NCBI GenBank assembly: GCA_963807925.1
Contig: CAWEDP010000002.1
Span: 248,001-312,000, forward strand
Direction: 5' to 3'
Length of the DNA stretch: 64,000 nt
DNA from: CAWEDP01 sp963807925
GTDB taxonomy: Bacteria; Acidobacteriota; Vicinamibacteria; Vicinamibacterales; CAVVIG01
A program made the translations under genes and the position numbers. Shown here in pieces: positions 8,483 to 19,415 of this stretch; positions within the stretch are counted from its first letter, which is position 1, and each line of letters begins with the position of its first letter. The notes beneath the pieces are model-generated. The model was not told the DNA's origin. It did no database searches and worked only from the letters and a program-made list of their open reading frames with translations.

Positions 8483-10435
8483 TCATGCATCGGCGACGCC
8501 CGGTGCCGATCCCTGTCGACCTCGCGTCGACGCCCTGTCCGCCGTGCGTTTCAAGACGATCGCCGAGGGACGCATGAAGAGCACGCGCGCCGGCTCGGTC
8601 TCGCCGTCGATCGCCGGAGGGGACGGATCCGGGCTGAACGCCGGATCCTCGCTGGTCAGCATCAACTGCCAGCGACCGGCCCGCGAGTCGCGGTCGCTGG
8701 CGCGCCCGTTGAGAAGGCCCCGTGAGAGGTCGGTCGCTCCCGCGCCCTTCAGTCGAACCACGACCAGGAACGTGTCCGCCGGTCCGTCCCGGCGAATCGC
8801 AATCGTCGCCTCGTCGAGGGCCGCCACGTAAGATGGCGCGCCGCCACGAAGCGATGGCTCGCGGCGCCGCAGCGTCAGCAACGCCCGATACAACCGGAGA
8901 GTCGAAGCGTGCGGCTCGTCGAGACGCTCGTCCCAGGCGAGCGCGCTCGCCCGGAAGGTCGAGGGCGCCTGCGGATCCGGGATCCTGTCGCGCGCGGCCG
9001 GATCGGAGAAGGCCGAAAAGGATTGGAACTCAGCGCGGCGCCCCGCGGTGACGAGCTTGCCGAGCTCGGCGTGATGGTCGGTGAAGTACAGGAAGGGCGT
9101 GCTCGCGGCCCATTCCTGGCCCATGAACAGCAGCGGCGTTTCCGGCGCCATCAGCAGCAGGACCGACGCGGCACGGTACGCCGCCAGATCGATCTGGTGG
9201 TTGAGCCGTTCGCCCAGCGCGCGATTGCCAATCTGATCGTGGTTCTGGAGGCAGATGACGAACCGATCGGGGGCAATCCCAGTCGGATCCGTGCCGCGCC
9301 GCTCGCCGAGGTGGGCCGAGAACTGTCCGGTGTAGAACCAGCCGCGGCGGATCGTCGTCGCCAGATCGTCGGTGCGCCCGCTGTAGTCGCGATAATAGCC
9401 TTCGGAGTCCCCGGCGAGGAGTCGGCGGCACTGATGATGGAACGCGTCGGCCCACACGGCATCGACGCCCCACCCGCCTTGCGCTTCGGGCTTGAGCATC
9501 CGGCTCAGGTTGCGGTGGTCCTCGGCGATGACCAGCGCGCGGCGGCCTGCGACCGGCTGGTCCACGCGGGCCGTCAGCTCGGCCAGAAAGTGCCGGCGGC
9601 CGTCGTCGGCGATCGCGTGCGTCGCGTCGAGTCGAAGGCCGTCCACGCGATACTCGTGCACCCAGTGAACGGCGTTCTCGATGAAGAACGCCCGCACCAT
9701 GTCGCTGTGGCTGCCGTCGAAATTCAACCCCGCGCCCCATGGCGTGCGATGCCGCTTGCTGAAGTAGTACGGGCTGAACGCCGACAGATAGGCGCCGTCT
9801 GGGCCGACATGGTTGTAGACGACGTCGAGCACCACGGCGAGATCGAGCCGATGCGCCGTGTCGACGAGCCGCCGCAGGTCGGCAGGCGTCCCGTAGCAGC
9901 GCGCCGGCGCGAACAGGGCGGCGCCGTCGTAGCCCCAGTTGCGTGACCCTGGAAAATCGGCCACCGGCATCAACTCGATCGCCGTGACGCCCAGCTCGGC
10001 GAGTTGCGGCAGGCGGGCTGTCGCGCCGGCGAAGGTGCCTTCAGGACTGAACGTGCCGACGTGCAGCTCGTACAGCACGACGTCGGCAAGCTCGAGCGCC
10101 GGGCGCCGATCCGCAGTCCAGCCGAACGCCTGCGGATCGACAACCATCGAGGGGCCGTGGACGCCTTCAGGCTGCCAGCGCGAGGCGGGATCGGGCAGGA
10201 GGCGCTCGCGATCGAGGCGATAACGGTAGCGGTCGCCGGCGCGTAGGTCGGCCATCACCCCCGAAAACGTGCCATCCGACGAGCGGGCGAGCGGGCGAAC
10301 GGACGGTCCCGCCGCACGGTCCACGACAAGCTCGACCTGCTCGTGGCACGGCGCCCACACGCGGAAGGCGGTGCCGTCGGGCACGGGCCACGCGCCAAGC
10401 GACGGCGTCCATGGGCGGTCGATCGAGATGCTCAT
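8483..10435 (-). CDS. treZ: Malto-oligosyltrehalose trehalohydrolase
   Basis: A 650-residue GH13 enzyme that cleaves the terminal trehalose from maltooligosyl-trehalose made by TreY. An N-terminal CBM48-like domain (TAFRVWAPCHEQVELVV) precedes the catalytic barrel. The TreZ-specific LYELHVGTFSPEGTF motif is present. The catalytic regions are VDGLRLDATHAI (nucleophile Asp near residue 268), LVIAEDHRN (acid Glu near 307) and LQNHDQIGN (near 400). It is somewhat longer than the usual 560-600 residues. It is divergent from glgX-treY; the 131 bases between the two start codons must hold both promoters. Confidence 0.95.
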   Translation of the reverse strand: MSISIDRPWTPSLGAWPVPDGTAFRVWAPCHEQVELVVDRAAGPSVRPLARSSDGTFSGVMADLRAGDRYRYRLDRERLLPDPASRWQPEGVHGPSMVVDPQAFGWTADRRPALELADVVLYELHVGTFSPEGTFAGATARLPQLAELGVTAIELMPVADFPGSRNWGYDGAALFAPARCYGTPADLRRLVDTAHRLDLAVVLDVVYNHVGPDGAYLSAFSPYYFSKRHRTPWGAGLNFDGSHSDMVRAFFIENAVHWVHEYRVDGLRLDATHAIADDGRRHFLAELTARVDQPVAGRRALVIAEDHRNLSRMLKPEAQGGWGVDAVWADAFHHQCRRLLAGDSEGYYRDYSGRTDDLATTIRRGWFYTGQFSAHLGERRGTDPTGIAPDRFVICLQNHDQIGNRALGERLNHQIDLAAYRAASVLLLMAPETPLLFMGQEWAASTPFLYFTDHHAELGKLVTAGRRAEFQSFSAFSDPAARDRIPDPQAPSTFRASALAWDERLDEPHASTLRLYRALLTLRRREPSLRGGAPSYVAALDEATIAIRRDGPADTFLVVVRLKGAGATDLSRGLLNGRASDRDSRAGRWQLMLTSEDPAFSPDPSPPAIDGETEPARVLFMRPSAIVLKRTADRASTRGRQGSAPGVADA

Positions 10436-10566
10436 TACCCGACCTCGCTCGGGCCCGGCGCGCGGTTCCGGCGCGGGCGTGTACCTGAACAGGCGTCGAT
10501 GATGAAAGGCTCTCGACCCAACGGCAACGTGACGTGCGTGCGCAAGTCGGAGAACATATACGGTCT

Positions 10567-12717
<2,151 letters not shown>

Positions 12718-12719
12718 TG

Positions 12720-15656
12720 ATGTCCGGCACCACGCGCCGTCCCGTCAGCACGTACCGCCTGCAGTTCGACCGGCGCTTCCAGTTTGCGGACGCACGGGAG
12801 CTTCTGCCCTATCTGGACGAGCTGGGCGTCACCGACTGCTACAGTTCGCCGCAACTGCAGGCGAGACCGGGCAGCACCCACGGGTACGATATCTGCGATC
12901 ACAGCCGGCTGAACCAGGAGCTTGGGTCCGAGGACGAGTACGCCGGATTCTGCGACGCGCTCCACGCGCGCGGGTTCGGGCACATCGTCGATATCGTGCC
13001 CAATCACATGTCCTGCGATCCGTCGGCGAACCCGTGGTGGCGCGACGTGCTCGAGAACGGACCGAGCTCGCCCTACGCGGCGTACTTCGACATCGACTGG
13101 GATCCCATCAAGCCCGAGCTGAAAGGCAAGGTCCTCCTGCCGGTGCTCGGAGACCAGTACGGCCAGGTGCTCGAACGCGGTGAGCTGCAGCTGCGGTTCG
13201 AGGACGGGTCGCTGCACCTGCACTACTTCGACCGCGACTTTCCAATCAATCCCCGTCAGGCGCCACGCGTGCTGGGACGGGGCGTGGACCGGCTGGAGCG
13301 CGAGCTCGCCGGCGACCCGGCCCTGCGCGAGTTCCTCAGCATCCTGACGGCGCTGCAGAACCTGCCCCCCTACACCGAGCGGGATGCGATCCGTATCGTC
13401 GAACGTCAGCGCGAGAAGGAGGTGGCGCGCGAGCGTCTTGTCCGGCTGGTCAACGAGTCGAGCACCATCCGGGATCACGTCGACTCGTCGATTCGAGCGG
13501 CGAACGGGACGCGGGGTGAACGGGCCAGCTTCGATCTGCTGCACGCGCTGCTGGAACACCAGGCGTACCGGCTGGCCTACTGGCGCACGGCGTTCGACGA
13601 GATCAACTATCGCCGCTTCTTCGACATCAACGAGCTGGTGGGCCTCCGGATGGAACAGCCGGAGGTCTTCGAGGCGACTCACGGGCTGGTGCGGCAGCTC
13701 ATCGGGTCGGGGCGGATCACGGGGTTGCGCGTGGACCATCCCGACGGGCTCTTCGATCCCACCGACTATTTTCGCCGGCTCCAGCAGATGGCGCGTGACG
13801 CGCGCGGCGGTGCGCTCGACGGAGACCGGGACGAGCCGCTCTATGTCGTGGCCGAGAAGATCCTGTCGCGCGACGAGGCGCTCCGCACCGAATGGCCCAT
13901 CGCCGGCACGACCGGGTACGCGTTCGTGAACCTGGTCTCCGGGCTGTTCGTCGACGGTCGCCACGCCACGACGCTGCGGCGGGTGTACGCGCGGATGACC
14001 GGCCGGCAGCGGGCCTTCGAGCAGGTGGCGTACCAGAGCAAGCTGACCATCATGCTGACGGCCATGGCGAGCGAGCTCAACGTGCTCGCGCACGCCCTCA
14101 ACCGCATTTCCGAGGGCGATCGCCGTGTCCGCGATTTCACCCTGAACAGCTGTCGGAAGGTCCTGCGGGAGGTGATCGCCTGCTTCCCCGTGTACCGGAC
14201 CTACATCAGCGCGCGCGGCGTCGACGCGTTCGATCGGGAAGTGATTCAGGAGGCGATTCGGCGGGCGCGCCAGCGCAATCCATTGATGGAGGTCTCGATC
14301 TTCGAGTTCGTTCAACAGATCCTGCTCGCCACACCGGATTCGTCGACCACGGCCGACGCCCGGTCCGAGCGCCTGCACTTCGCCATGAAGGTCCAGCAAT
14401 TCACGGCACCGGTGCAGGCGAAAGGCGTCGAGGACACGGCCTTCTACCGGTATGACGTCCTGATTGCGGCGAACGAGGTGGGCGGCTCTCCGGCGCGCCT
14501 CGGCGTGACCGCGACGGAATTCCACGATGCCAACAGCCGACGGCTCGCGTTGTGGCCCACCGAGCTGATCACCACCGCGACCCACGACACCAAGCGTGGC
14601 GAGGACGCGCGGATGCGGCTTGCCGTCCTGTCAGAGATTCCCGAGGCGTGGCGACGCGCCGTCTCGGAGTGGATGCGCATCAACGGGCGCCATCGTTCGA
14701 AGCTGGGCGGCGTCTGGGCGCCGGATCGGAACGACGAGTACCTCTTCTACCAGACGTTGATCGGCGCCTGGCCCGCGGAGCCGCCGCCCGCGCCGATGCC
14801 TCGACGCGCGCCCGAGGAGGTCGTTCGTCGTGTGAGCGCGTACATGCAGAAGGCGGCTCGCGAAGCGAAGGTGCACACGAGCTGGATCGACGAGGATCAA
14901 GCCTACGGTCGCGCCGTGTCGCGATTCGTGGAGGAGACCCTCGCCGGCAGTTCGTCGGCGAGGTTCCTGCACGCGTTCCTGCCGTTTCAACGGCGCGTGG
15001 CCCATGTCGGCATGATCAACTCGCTCGCCCAACTGGTGCTCAAGCTGGCGTCGCCGGGCACCTCCGATTTCTTCCAGGGGGGCGAGCTGTGGGATCTCAG
15101 CCTGGTGGATCCGGACAACCGGTGTCCCGTCGATTTCGCCCACCGGCAGCGCCTGCTCGACGAGTTGCGTCCGCTGATTGCGTCGCTCGAGCAGGGGGTC
15201 ATTTGCGGCGAGGCGTTCGGCGAACTGCTCGCCCACTGGGCAGACGGTCGCGTGAAGCTGTTCACCACGACGTGCGGCCTGCGGTTTCGCCGTCGCCACG
15301 CCGAGGTCGTGCTCGATGGCGCGTACGTGCCGCTCGAGCCGCGCGGGCCCGCCGCCGAACACGTCGTGGCCTTCGCCCGTCATCACGCGGCGGGAACCCT
15401 CGTGGCGGCGGTGCCGCGGCTGACGGCATCGCTGACCGCCGAGGCGAGCCCGCTGCCGCTCGGAGAAACCTCCTGGGGCACGACCCAGCTGCCGATACCC
15501 GACACCCTGGCCGGCCGGCCGTATCGCCACCTGCTGACCGGTGAAGTCATTCGACCCGATCCCGGCGCGGTCGGCTGCGCGCTGCCGGTCGCCGCGATCT
15601 TCCACGCCAGTCCGGCCGCCTTGCTGTGGGCTCCGTCGAGTCAACCGCGCCCGTGA
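12720..15656 (+). CDS. treY: Malto-oligosyltrehalose synthase
   Basis: A 978-residue GH13 enzyme that isomerises the reducing-end alpha-1,4 bond of maltodextrin to alpha-1,1. The N-terminus STYRLQFDRRFQFADA and the YSSPQLQARPGSTHGYDI motif are diagnostic. The catalytic regions are HIVDIVPNHM (near residue 94), GLRVDHPDGLFDP (near 338) and VVAEKIL (near 377), and THDTKRGEDARMR lies near 622. The ATG at 12720 follows the glgX stop by two bases. The annotated glgX-treY order, with treZ divergent, makes a complete TreY/TreZ trehalose pathway. The last four bases (GTGA) overlap the start of the DUF481 gene. Confidence 0.96.
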   Translation: MSGTTRRPVSTYRLQFDRRFQFADARELLPYLDELGVTDCYSSPQLQARPGSTHGYDICDHSRLNQELGSEDEYAGFCDALHARGFGHIVDIVPNHMSCDPSANPWWRDVLENGPSSPYAAYFDIDWDPIKPELKGKVLLPVLGDQYGQVLERGELQLRFEDGSLHLHYFDRDFPINPRQAPRVLGRGVDRLERELAGDPALREFLSILTALQNLPPYTERDAIRIVERQREKEVARERLVRLVNESSTIRDHVDSSIRAANGTRGERASFDLLHALLEHQAYRLAYWRTAFDEINYRRFFDINELVGLRMEQPEVFEATHGLVRQLIGSGRITGLRVDHPDGLFDPTDYFRRLQQMARDARGGALDGDRDEPLYVVAEKILSRDEALRTEWPIAGTTGYAFVNLVSGLFVDGRHATTLRRVYARMTGRQRAFEQVAYQSKLTIMLTAMASELNVLAHALNRISEGDRRVRDFTLNSCRKVLREVIACFPVYRTYISARGVDAFDREVIQEAIRRARQRNPLMEVSIFEFVQQILLATPDSSTTADARSERLHFAMKVQQFTAPVQAKGVEDTAFYRYDVLIAANEVGGSPARLGVTATEFHDANSRRLALWPTELITTATHDTKRGEDARMRLAVLSEIPEAWRRAVSEWMRINGRHRSKLGGVWAPDRNDEYLFYQTLIGAWPAEPPPAPMPRRAPEEVVRRVSAYMQKAAREAKVHTSWIDEDQAYGRAVSRFVEETLAGSSSARFLHAFLPFQRRVAHVGMINSLAQLVLKLASPGTSDFFQGGELWDLSLVDPDNRCPVDFAHRQRLLDELRPLIASLEQGVICGEAFGELLAHWADGRVKLFTTTCGLRFRRRHAEVVLDGAYVPLEPRGPAAEHVVAFARHHAAGTLVAAVPRLTASLTAEASPLPLGETSWGTTQLPIPDTLAGRPYRHLLTGEVIRPDPGAVGCALPVAAIFHASPAALLWAPSSQPRP

Positions 15657-16402
15657 TCAAGCCGCCGAGGTCCAGGATTGCGTGCCACGCCGCAGCGATG
15701 ATCGTGATCGCGGCGCTGCCGCTTCGCGCGCAATCGAGCGGTTCTGCGCCGCCCCTGTGGTCCGGCAAGGCAGAGATCTCGTTTGTCGCCGCGACAGGGA
15801 ACAGCGACACGCAGACGATTGGCGGGGGGGCGGAATTCGAGCACCGACTCGACCGCCGCGATGAACTGGTGAGGGTGAATTTCGTGCGCAGCGCCGACCG
15901 GGACGGGTTGAAGGCGGAATCGCTCCTGGGCCTCGCGCGGGCCTCGTATCCGGTGACGCCGAGAGTCGACGGCTTCGGCGAGTTCGAGTACCTGCGCAAC
16001 CGATTCGCGGGCATCGTCGACCGCTACAACCTGAGCGCCGGCCTGACGTACCGGGTTCTGCCCGACCCGGGCCCGCACGTCCTGCTCGTGTTCGCCAGCC
16101 TCGGCTATCTGCGCGAGAAGGATCCGGGCGGGGACGATCAGTCGGCCGCGGCGGTGCACGGGGGGGTGCGTTATCGGTGGCAGCTGTCCGATCGCGGCGA
16201 GATTGTGGACGAGTTGCAGCTGGTCGACACTGTGGAAACGGACCACGAGTGGCGCGCCGTCCAGATGCTCAGCGTGACGGCCGGACTGAACTCTGCCGTC
16301 TCGGTGAAGCTGTCTCAACGGATCGAGTACCTTCGCCGACCCGTGCCCGGATTCAGACCGACTGACACGCTGACGTCGGCCGCGCTCGTCGTCAAGTTCT
16401 GA
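15653..16402 (+). CDS. DUF481 (YdiY-like) outer-membrane protein
   Basis: About 249 residues. A signal-peptide-like N-terminus (ACHAAAMIVIAALPLRAQS) is followed by a DUF481 beta-barrel domain: WSGKAEISFVAATGNSDTQT, then repeated amphipathic strands, ending with the typical aromatic C-terminus VVKF. E. coli YdiY is a salt-induced outer-membrane protein of this family, and its function is not established. The GTG at 15653 overlaps the treY stop (GTGA) and is preferred; a GTG at 15626 and an ATG at 15698 are alternatives. Its place at the end of the trehalose operon fits an osmotic-stress role, but this is inference. Confidence 0.82.
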   Translation: MIKPPRSRIACHAAAMIVIAALPLRAQSSGSAPPLWSGKAEISFVAATGNSDTQTIGGGAEFEHRLDRRDELVRVNFVRSADRDGLKAESLLGLARASYPVTPRVDGFGEFEYLRNRFAGIVDRYNLSAGLTYRVLPDPGPHVLLVFASLGYLREKDPGGDDQSAAAVHGGVRYRWQLSDRGEIVDELQLVDTVETDHEWRAVQMLSVTAGLNSAVSVKLSQRIEYLRRPVPGFRPTDTLTSAALVVKF

Positions 16403-16431
16403 CGGTCCCACGCCACGTGAGTCGGCGCGAG

Positions 16432-16887
16432 CTACTTGCCCGGCTGATCGGACCCGCCGGGCGCGTCCACCGGGTATCCCAGCGATTGTCGGAGCGTCAG
16501 TTCCTGGTCGCGAAGCGTCGAGGCGACCGATGGATCGGTGCGGGCGAGCGCCGAGGTGACCTGATCGCGCGTTTGAAGGATGCGCTGGAGCGCCTGCGTC
16601 ACCTCCGGCCTGCCGGCGCGCGGAACCTCCTCCCGCACACGGTCGAAGTAGTCGGACGACAGCGTGGTGGCCTGCCCGTAATTGTGGGCCATCACGGCGT
16701 CGGACAGACGGAGCAGCTGACCGAGCAGGTCGCCCACCCGGAGTCGCGCTTCTGCCGCCGCCAGCTTCTGCTGAAGCGCCTGCACCTCGTTGTCGGCTTC
16801 GGTCAGGCGCTGGTGTTGCGGCCAGAAGCCCGCCAGGTACGCGGCGGCAATCAACACGACGACGACGGCGAACAGCGCACGTTTCAT
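16432..16887 (-). CDS. Membrane-anchored coiled-coil protein of unknown function
   Basis: A 151-residue protein with one N-terminal membrane helix (residues 4-22, ending GFWPQHQ). A heptad-type coiled coil then runs from about 27 to 55 (TEADNEVQALQQKLAAAEAR), followed by an alpha-helical tail. The ATG at 16887 overlaps the antiporter stop (ATGA), so it is the last gene of the kup operon. I do not recognise a named family. A single-pass helix-rich partner for the transporter complex is possible but unproven. Confidence 0.65.
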   Translation of the reverse strand: MKRALFAVVVVLIAAAYLAGFWPQHQRLTEADNEVQALQQKLAAAEARLRVGDLLGQLLRLSDAVMAHNYGQATTLSSDYFDRVREEVPRAGRPEVTQALQRILQTRDQVTSALARTDPSVASTLRDQELTLRQSLGYPVDAPGGSDQPGK

Positions 16888-18125
16888 GACGTCTCCTCCT
16901 GCGTGATACCCGGCTGATCGGCTGGGCGTCGGAACGAGAGTCCGGGGCGCGTCGTGGCTTCTCCCGACCGCACCAGCGCGAGCCGCGTCAGCAACGGCCC
17001 GACGACCTCGAAGACGATGACCGCCGCCAGCACGATGCCGGTGATCCGCTCCGCATACAGGGGAAATTCCTCGCGGAGCTGGATCGTCAGGCCGATGGCG
17101 AGCGATGAGGACGACACGAGGCACAGGCCGATGTGACGTCGGACCACGACCGGCAGGCTCGTGCGCGCCGCGGCGAGGTAGGCCCCGATCATCTTGCCTG
17201 CGATACGAAGGGCGACGAAGACCAGCCCCAGCACCCCGATCGATCGGAGGACCTCCGGCTTCAGCTCGGCGCCTGCGAGGACGAAGAAGGCGGCGTACAT
17301 CGGCGGGTCCGCCTGGCCCAGCGCGCTCACGAGCTCTTCACTGCGATGCGACGCGTTGACGGTCGTGGCCCCGAGCGCGAGCGTGGCAAACAGGGGCGAG
17401 AGGCCCAGCCATCGCGATCCGCCCACGGCGACGAGGACCACGCCCACGGCGAGGATCATGATCTCTCCAGACTCCCGGACGCGATCGGCCCACGCATCGA
17501 GCACGAGTCCCAGGACGACGCCGAGCGCGACCGACCCGAGGACGCTCCACGCGAGGCCGGCGAAGGAGGCGTACAGCGAACCGCTCCCGATCGCCGTCGC
17601 GGAGCCCTGACCGAAGCTCAGCGCGGCGCCGACCACGCCGAACGCCATCAGCACAATCATGTTGTTGAACGCGACGAGCGCCAGCAGCGTCTCGGTCAAC
17701 GGCCCGCGCGCGTCGTACTCGTGCAGCACCATCAGCGTGGTCGCCGGTGCCGTTTCCATGGCGATGACCCCGAGCAGGAGCGCCGCCGGCACCGGCACCT
17801 GGAGGGCCAGCATGCCGGCGGTGACCAAGAGAAACGCTCCGGCCGTCTCGGCGACCGTGATGGCCGCGACGCGGCGTCCCACGAGCCGGACCATCCGGGC
17901 CCGGAAGATCGCGCCGATGCTGAACAGAATCAACCCGAGCGCAACCTCGCTCAAGAACTGGAGCGCCTCGCGGTTCTCGGCCGTGATCAGGTTGAGGCCC
18001 GTCGGACCGATCAGCATGCCGACGAAGAGATAGCCGGTCACCTCGGGAACACGAATCAGCTGGGCGGCATGCCCTGCCGCGAGCGCGAAGAGCAGGATGA
18101 GACCGACCGACAGGATTTCGTTCAC
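16884..18125 (-). CDS. Cation:proton antiporter, CPA2 (KefB/NhaS-like) family
   Basis: A 413-residue membrane protein with about 12-13 hydrophobic helices. It starts at a GTG overlapping the previous gene's stop. CPA2 hallmarks are VTGYLFVGMLIGPTGLNL near the N-terminus, SEVALGLILFSIGA, and a later conserved helix with LVFVALRIAGKMIG. There is no C-terminal RCK/TrkA-N nucleotide-binding domain, unlike KefB/KefC, so regulation must come from elsewhere. Such proteins exchange Na+ or K+ for H+. Co-transcription with the K+ importer Kup suggests balanced potassium import and export. The substrate ion is inferred from context. Confidence 0.85.
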   Translation of the reverse strand: MNEILSVGLILLFALAAGHAAQLIRVPEVTGYLFVGMLIGPTGLNLITAENREALQFLSEVALGLILFSIGAIFRARMVRLVGRRVAAITVAETAGAFLLVTAGMLALQVPVPAALLLGVIAMETAPATTLMVLHEYDARGPLTETLLALVAFNNMIVLMAFGVVGAALSFGQGSATAIGSGSLYASFAGLAWSVLGSVALGVVLGLVLDAWADRVRESGEIMILAVGVVLVAVGGSRWLGLSPLFATLALGATTVNASHRSEELVSALGQADPPMYAAFFVLAGAELKPEVLRSIGVLGLVFVALRIAGKMIGAYLAAARTSLPVVVRRHIGLCLVSSSSLAIGLTIQLREEFPLYAERITGIVLAAVIVFEVVGPLLTRLALVRSGEATTRPGLSFRRPADQPGITQEETS

Positions 18126-19414
18126 GAACCGGGTTCCACGACCGCAAAGTACCGCGTCCCGTGGGCGTCGACGTACACGAGCAGTGGCCTGGTCACCCGC
18201 ACGGGGCGCCGCGGTGCGCGGCCTGCGACCGACAGAATGGCGGCGTCTGCCGGAATGCCGGCCCGTTGGAGAAGGTCGGCGCCGAACACCTCAGCCGCGG
18301 TCCGGGCGTTGGCGGCGGCCGCCCGTCGGCTCCCGGCGGCGATCCACGCCGCACCGAGGAGCCTGTCTGGAACCACCGTCACCTGACGCGTCCGATCCCG
18401 TCGCGAGATGGTCAAAGCGACCGCCCGCCCATCCGGAATTGCGCCCAGCCGCTGGAGCGCGTCGTCTGGACCGGTGAGGTCGCCTCTGTCGATCTGTTGC
18501 AGGAGGTCGCCAGGCTGCACGCCTGCGGCGGCGGCCGGACTGTCCGGCTGGACGTCGCTGATCACCACGCCGCCGGCACCAAAGAACGCCTGCAGCGCCG
18601 GGTCCGTCTTCTGCAGCCCGATGCCGGTGACGGATGGGATCGCGCGTCCCTCGGCGGCCAGCGACCGCATGCGGTCGAGGGCCGGGCCGATCGCCCGGAC
18701 GCGCGGGCCAGGGCCGTCCTGCCCGAAGATCGCCAGGGCGCGGCCGTCGGCGTCGAAGAGCGGAGTGCCCGGCAGCAAGGTCGGCGGCGCACCGTCAAGC
18801 GCGTACAGGGTGTCGCTCCCGGCGGCGAGGAGCCCGGGGACGATGAACTCGGCGCCCGCGACTCGACCCGCCGCGACCACGAACTGGCCGATTGCCGGAA
18901 CGCCGGGCGGCAGTGTTGCCGGACGCGGACTGTCGACGGACGGAATCTGCACGAGCGCCAGATCGTTCCCGGGATCGAAGACGACGACGCGTCCGCCGGT
19001 GAGGAGGCGGCCATCCGCGAGACGCACTCGACCAACGTTGTCGATCGCGGCCGTGCTGGTAAGAATCTCGCCGGAAGCCGACACGATCACGCCCAGAGCG
19101 GCGGCCGACAAGGGCGCGCCGCGGCCGACCTGCCAGTCGAGCGATGGCTGGACCGAGGCAGGACGGGGGGCCGTTTCGAACGTCACCGTCGCGTCGATTG
19201 CGCCTCGCAGGGTGCCGCGCAGCGATTCGAGCAGGCGGCCGGGCTCCTGTGCCCGGACCTCTTCTTCGATGAGCGGTGCCACCGGTTCCGGCGGCGGCGC
19301 GGCGATCTCGCGGGGACGCGGGGCCAGCACGGCACCCGCGACGAGGATCGTCGCCGCGCCGGCGAAGACCAGCAGCTTTGTCCGCCGCGCGTCGCGCGCC
19401 AGGGGAGAACGCAC
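18122..19414 (-). CDS. HtrA-like PDZ protein lacking the catalytic triad (pseudoprotease)
   Basis: About 430 residues. A cytoplasmic stub and one membrane helix (14-31) lead to a trypsin-like beta-barrel region and a PDZ domain (about 260-345: VQPDSPAAAAGVQPGDLLQQID). The barrel follows the HtrA layout, but active-site positions are changed. The expected NHV histidine region reads TSTAAIDN (119-126), and the GNSGG serine loop reads LLPGTPLFDADG (213-224). Only the DLALVQI aspartate (151) remains. It should therefore bind peptides without cutting. The GTG start at 19414 is one base after the kup stop, and its end overlaps the antiporter gene, placing it inside a potassium-transport operon. A scaffold or sensor role is inference. 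Confidence 0.75.
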   Translation of the reverse strand: MRSPLARDARRTKLLVFAGAATILVAGAVLAPRPREIAAPPPEPVAPLIEEEVRAQEPGRLLESLRGTLRGAIDATVTFETAPRPASVQPSLDWQVGRGAPLSAAALGVIVSASGEILTSTAAIDNVGRVRLADGRLLTGGRVVVFDPGNDLALVQIPSVDSPRPATLPPGVPAIGQFVVAAGRVAGAEFIVPGLLAAGSDTLYALDGAPPTLLPGTPLFDADGRALAIFGQDGPGPRVRAIGPALDRMRSLAAEGRAIPSVTGIGLQKTDPALQAFFGAGGVVISDVQPDSPAAAAGVQPGDLLQQIDRGDLTGPDDALQRLGAIPDGRAVALTISRRDRTRQVTVVPDRLLGAAWIAAGSRRAAAANARTAAEVFGADLLQRAGIPADAAILSVAGRAPRRPVRVTRPLLVYVDAHGTRYFAVVEPGS

Positions 19415-19415
19415 G

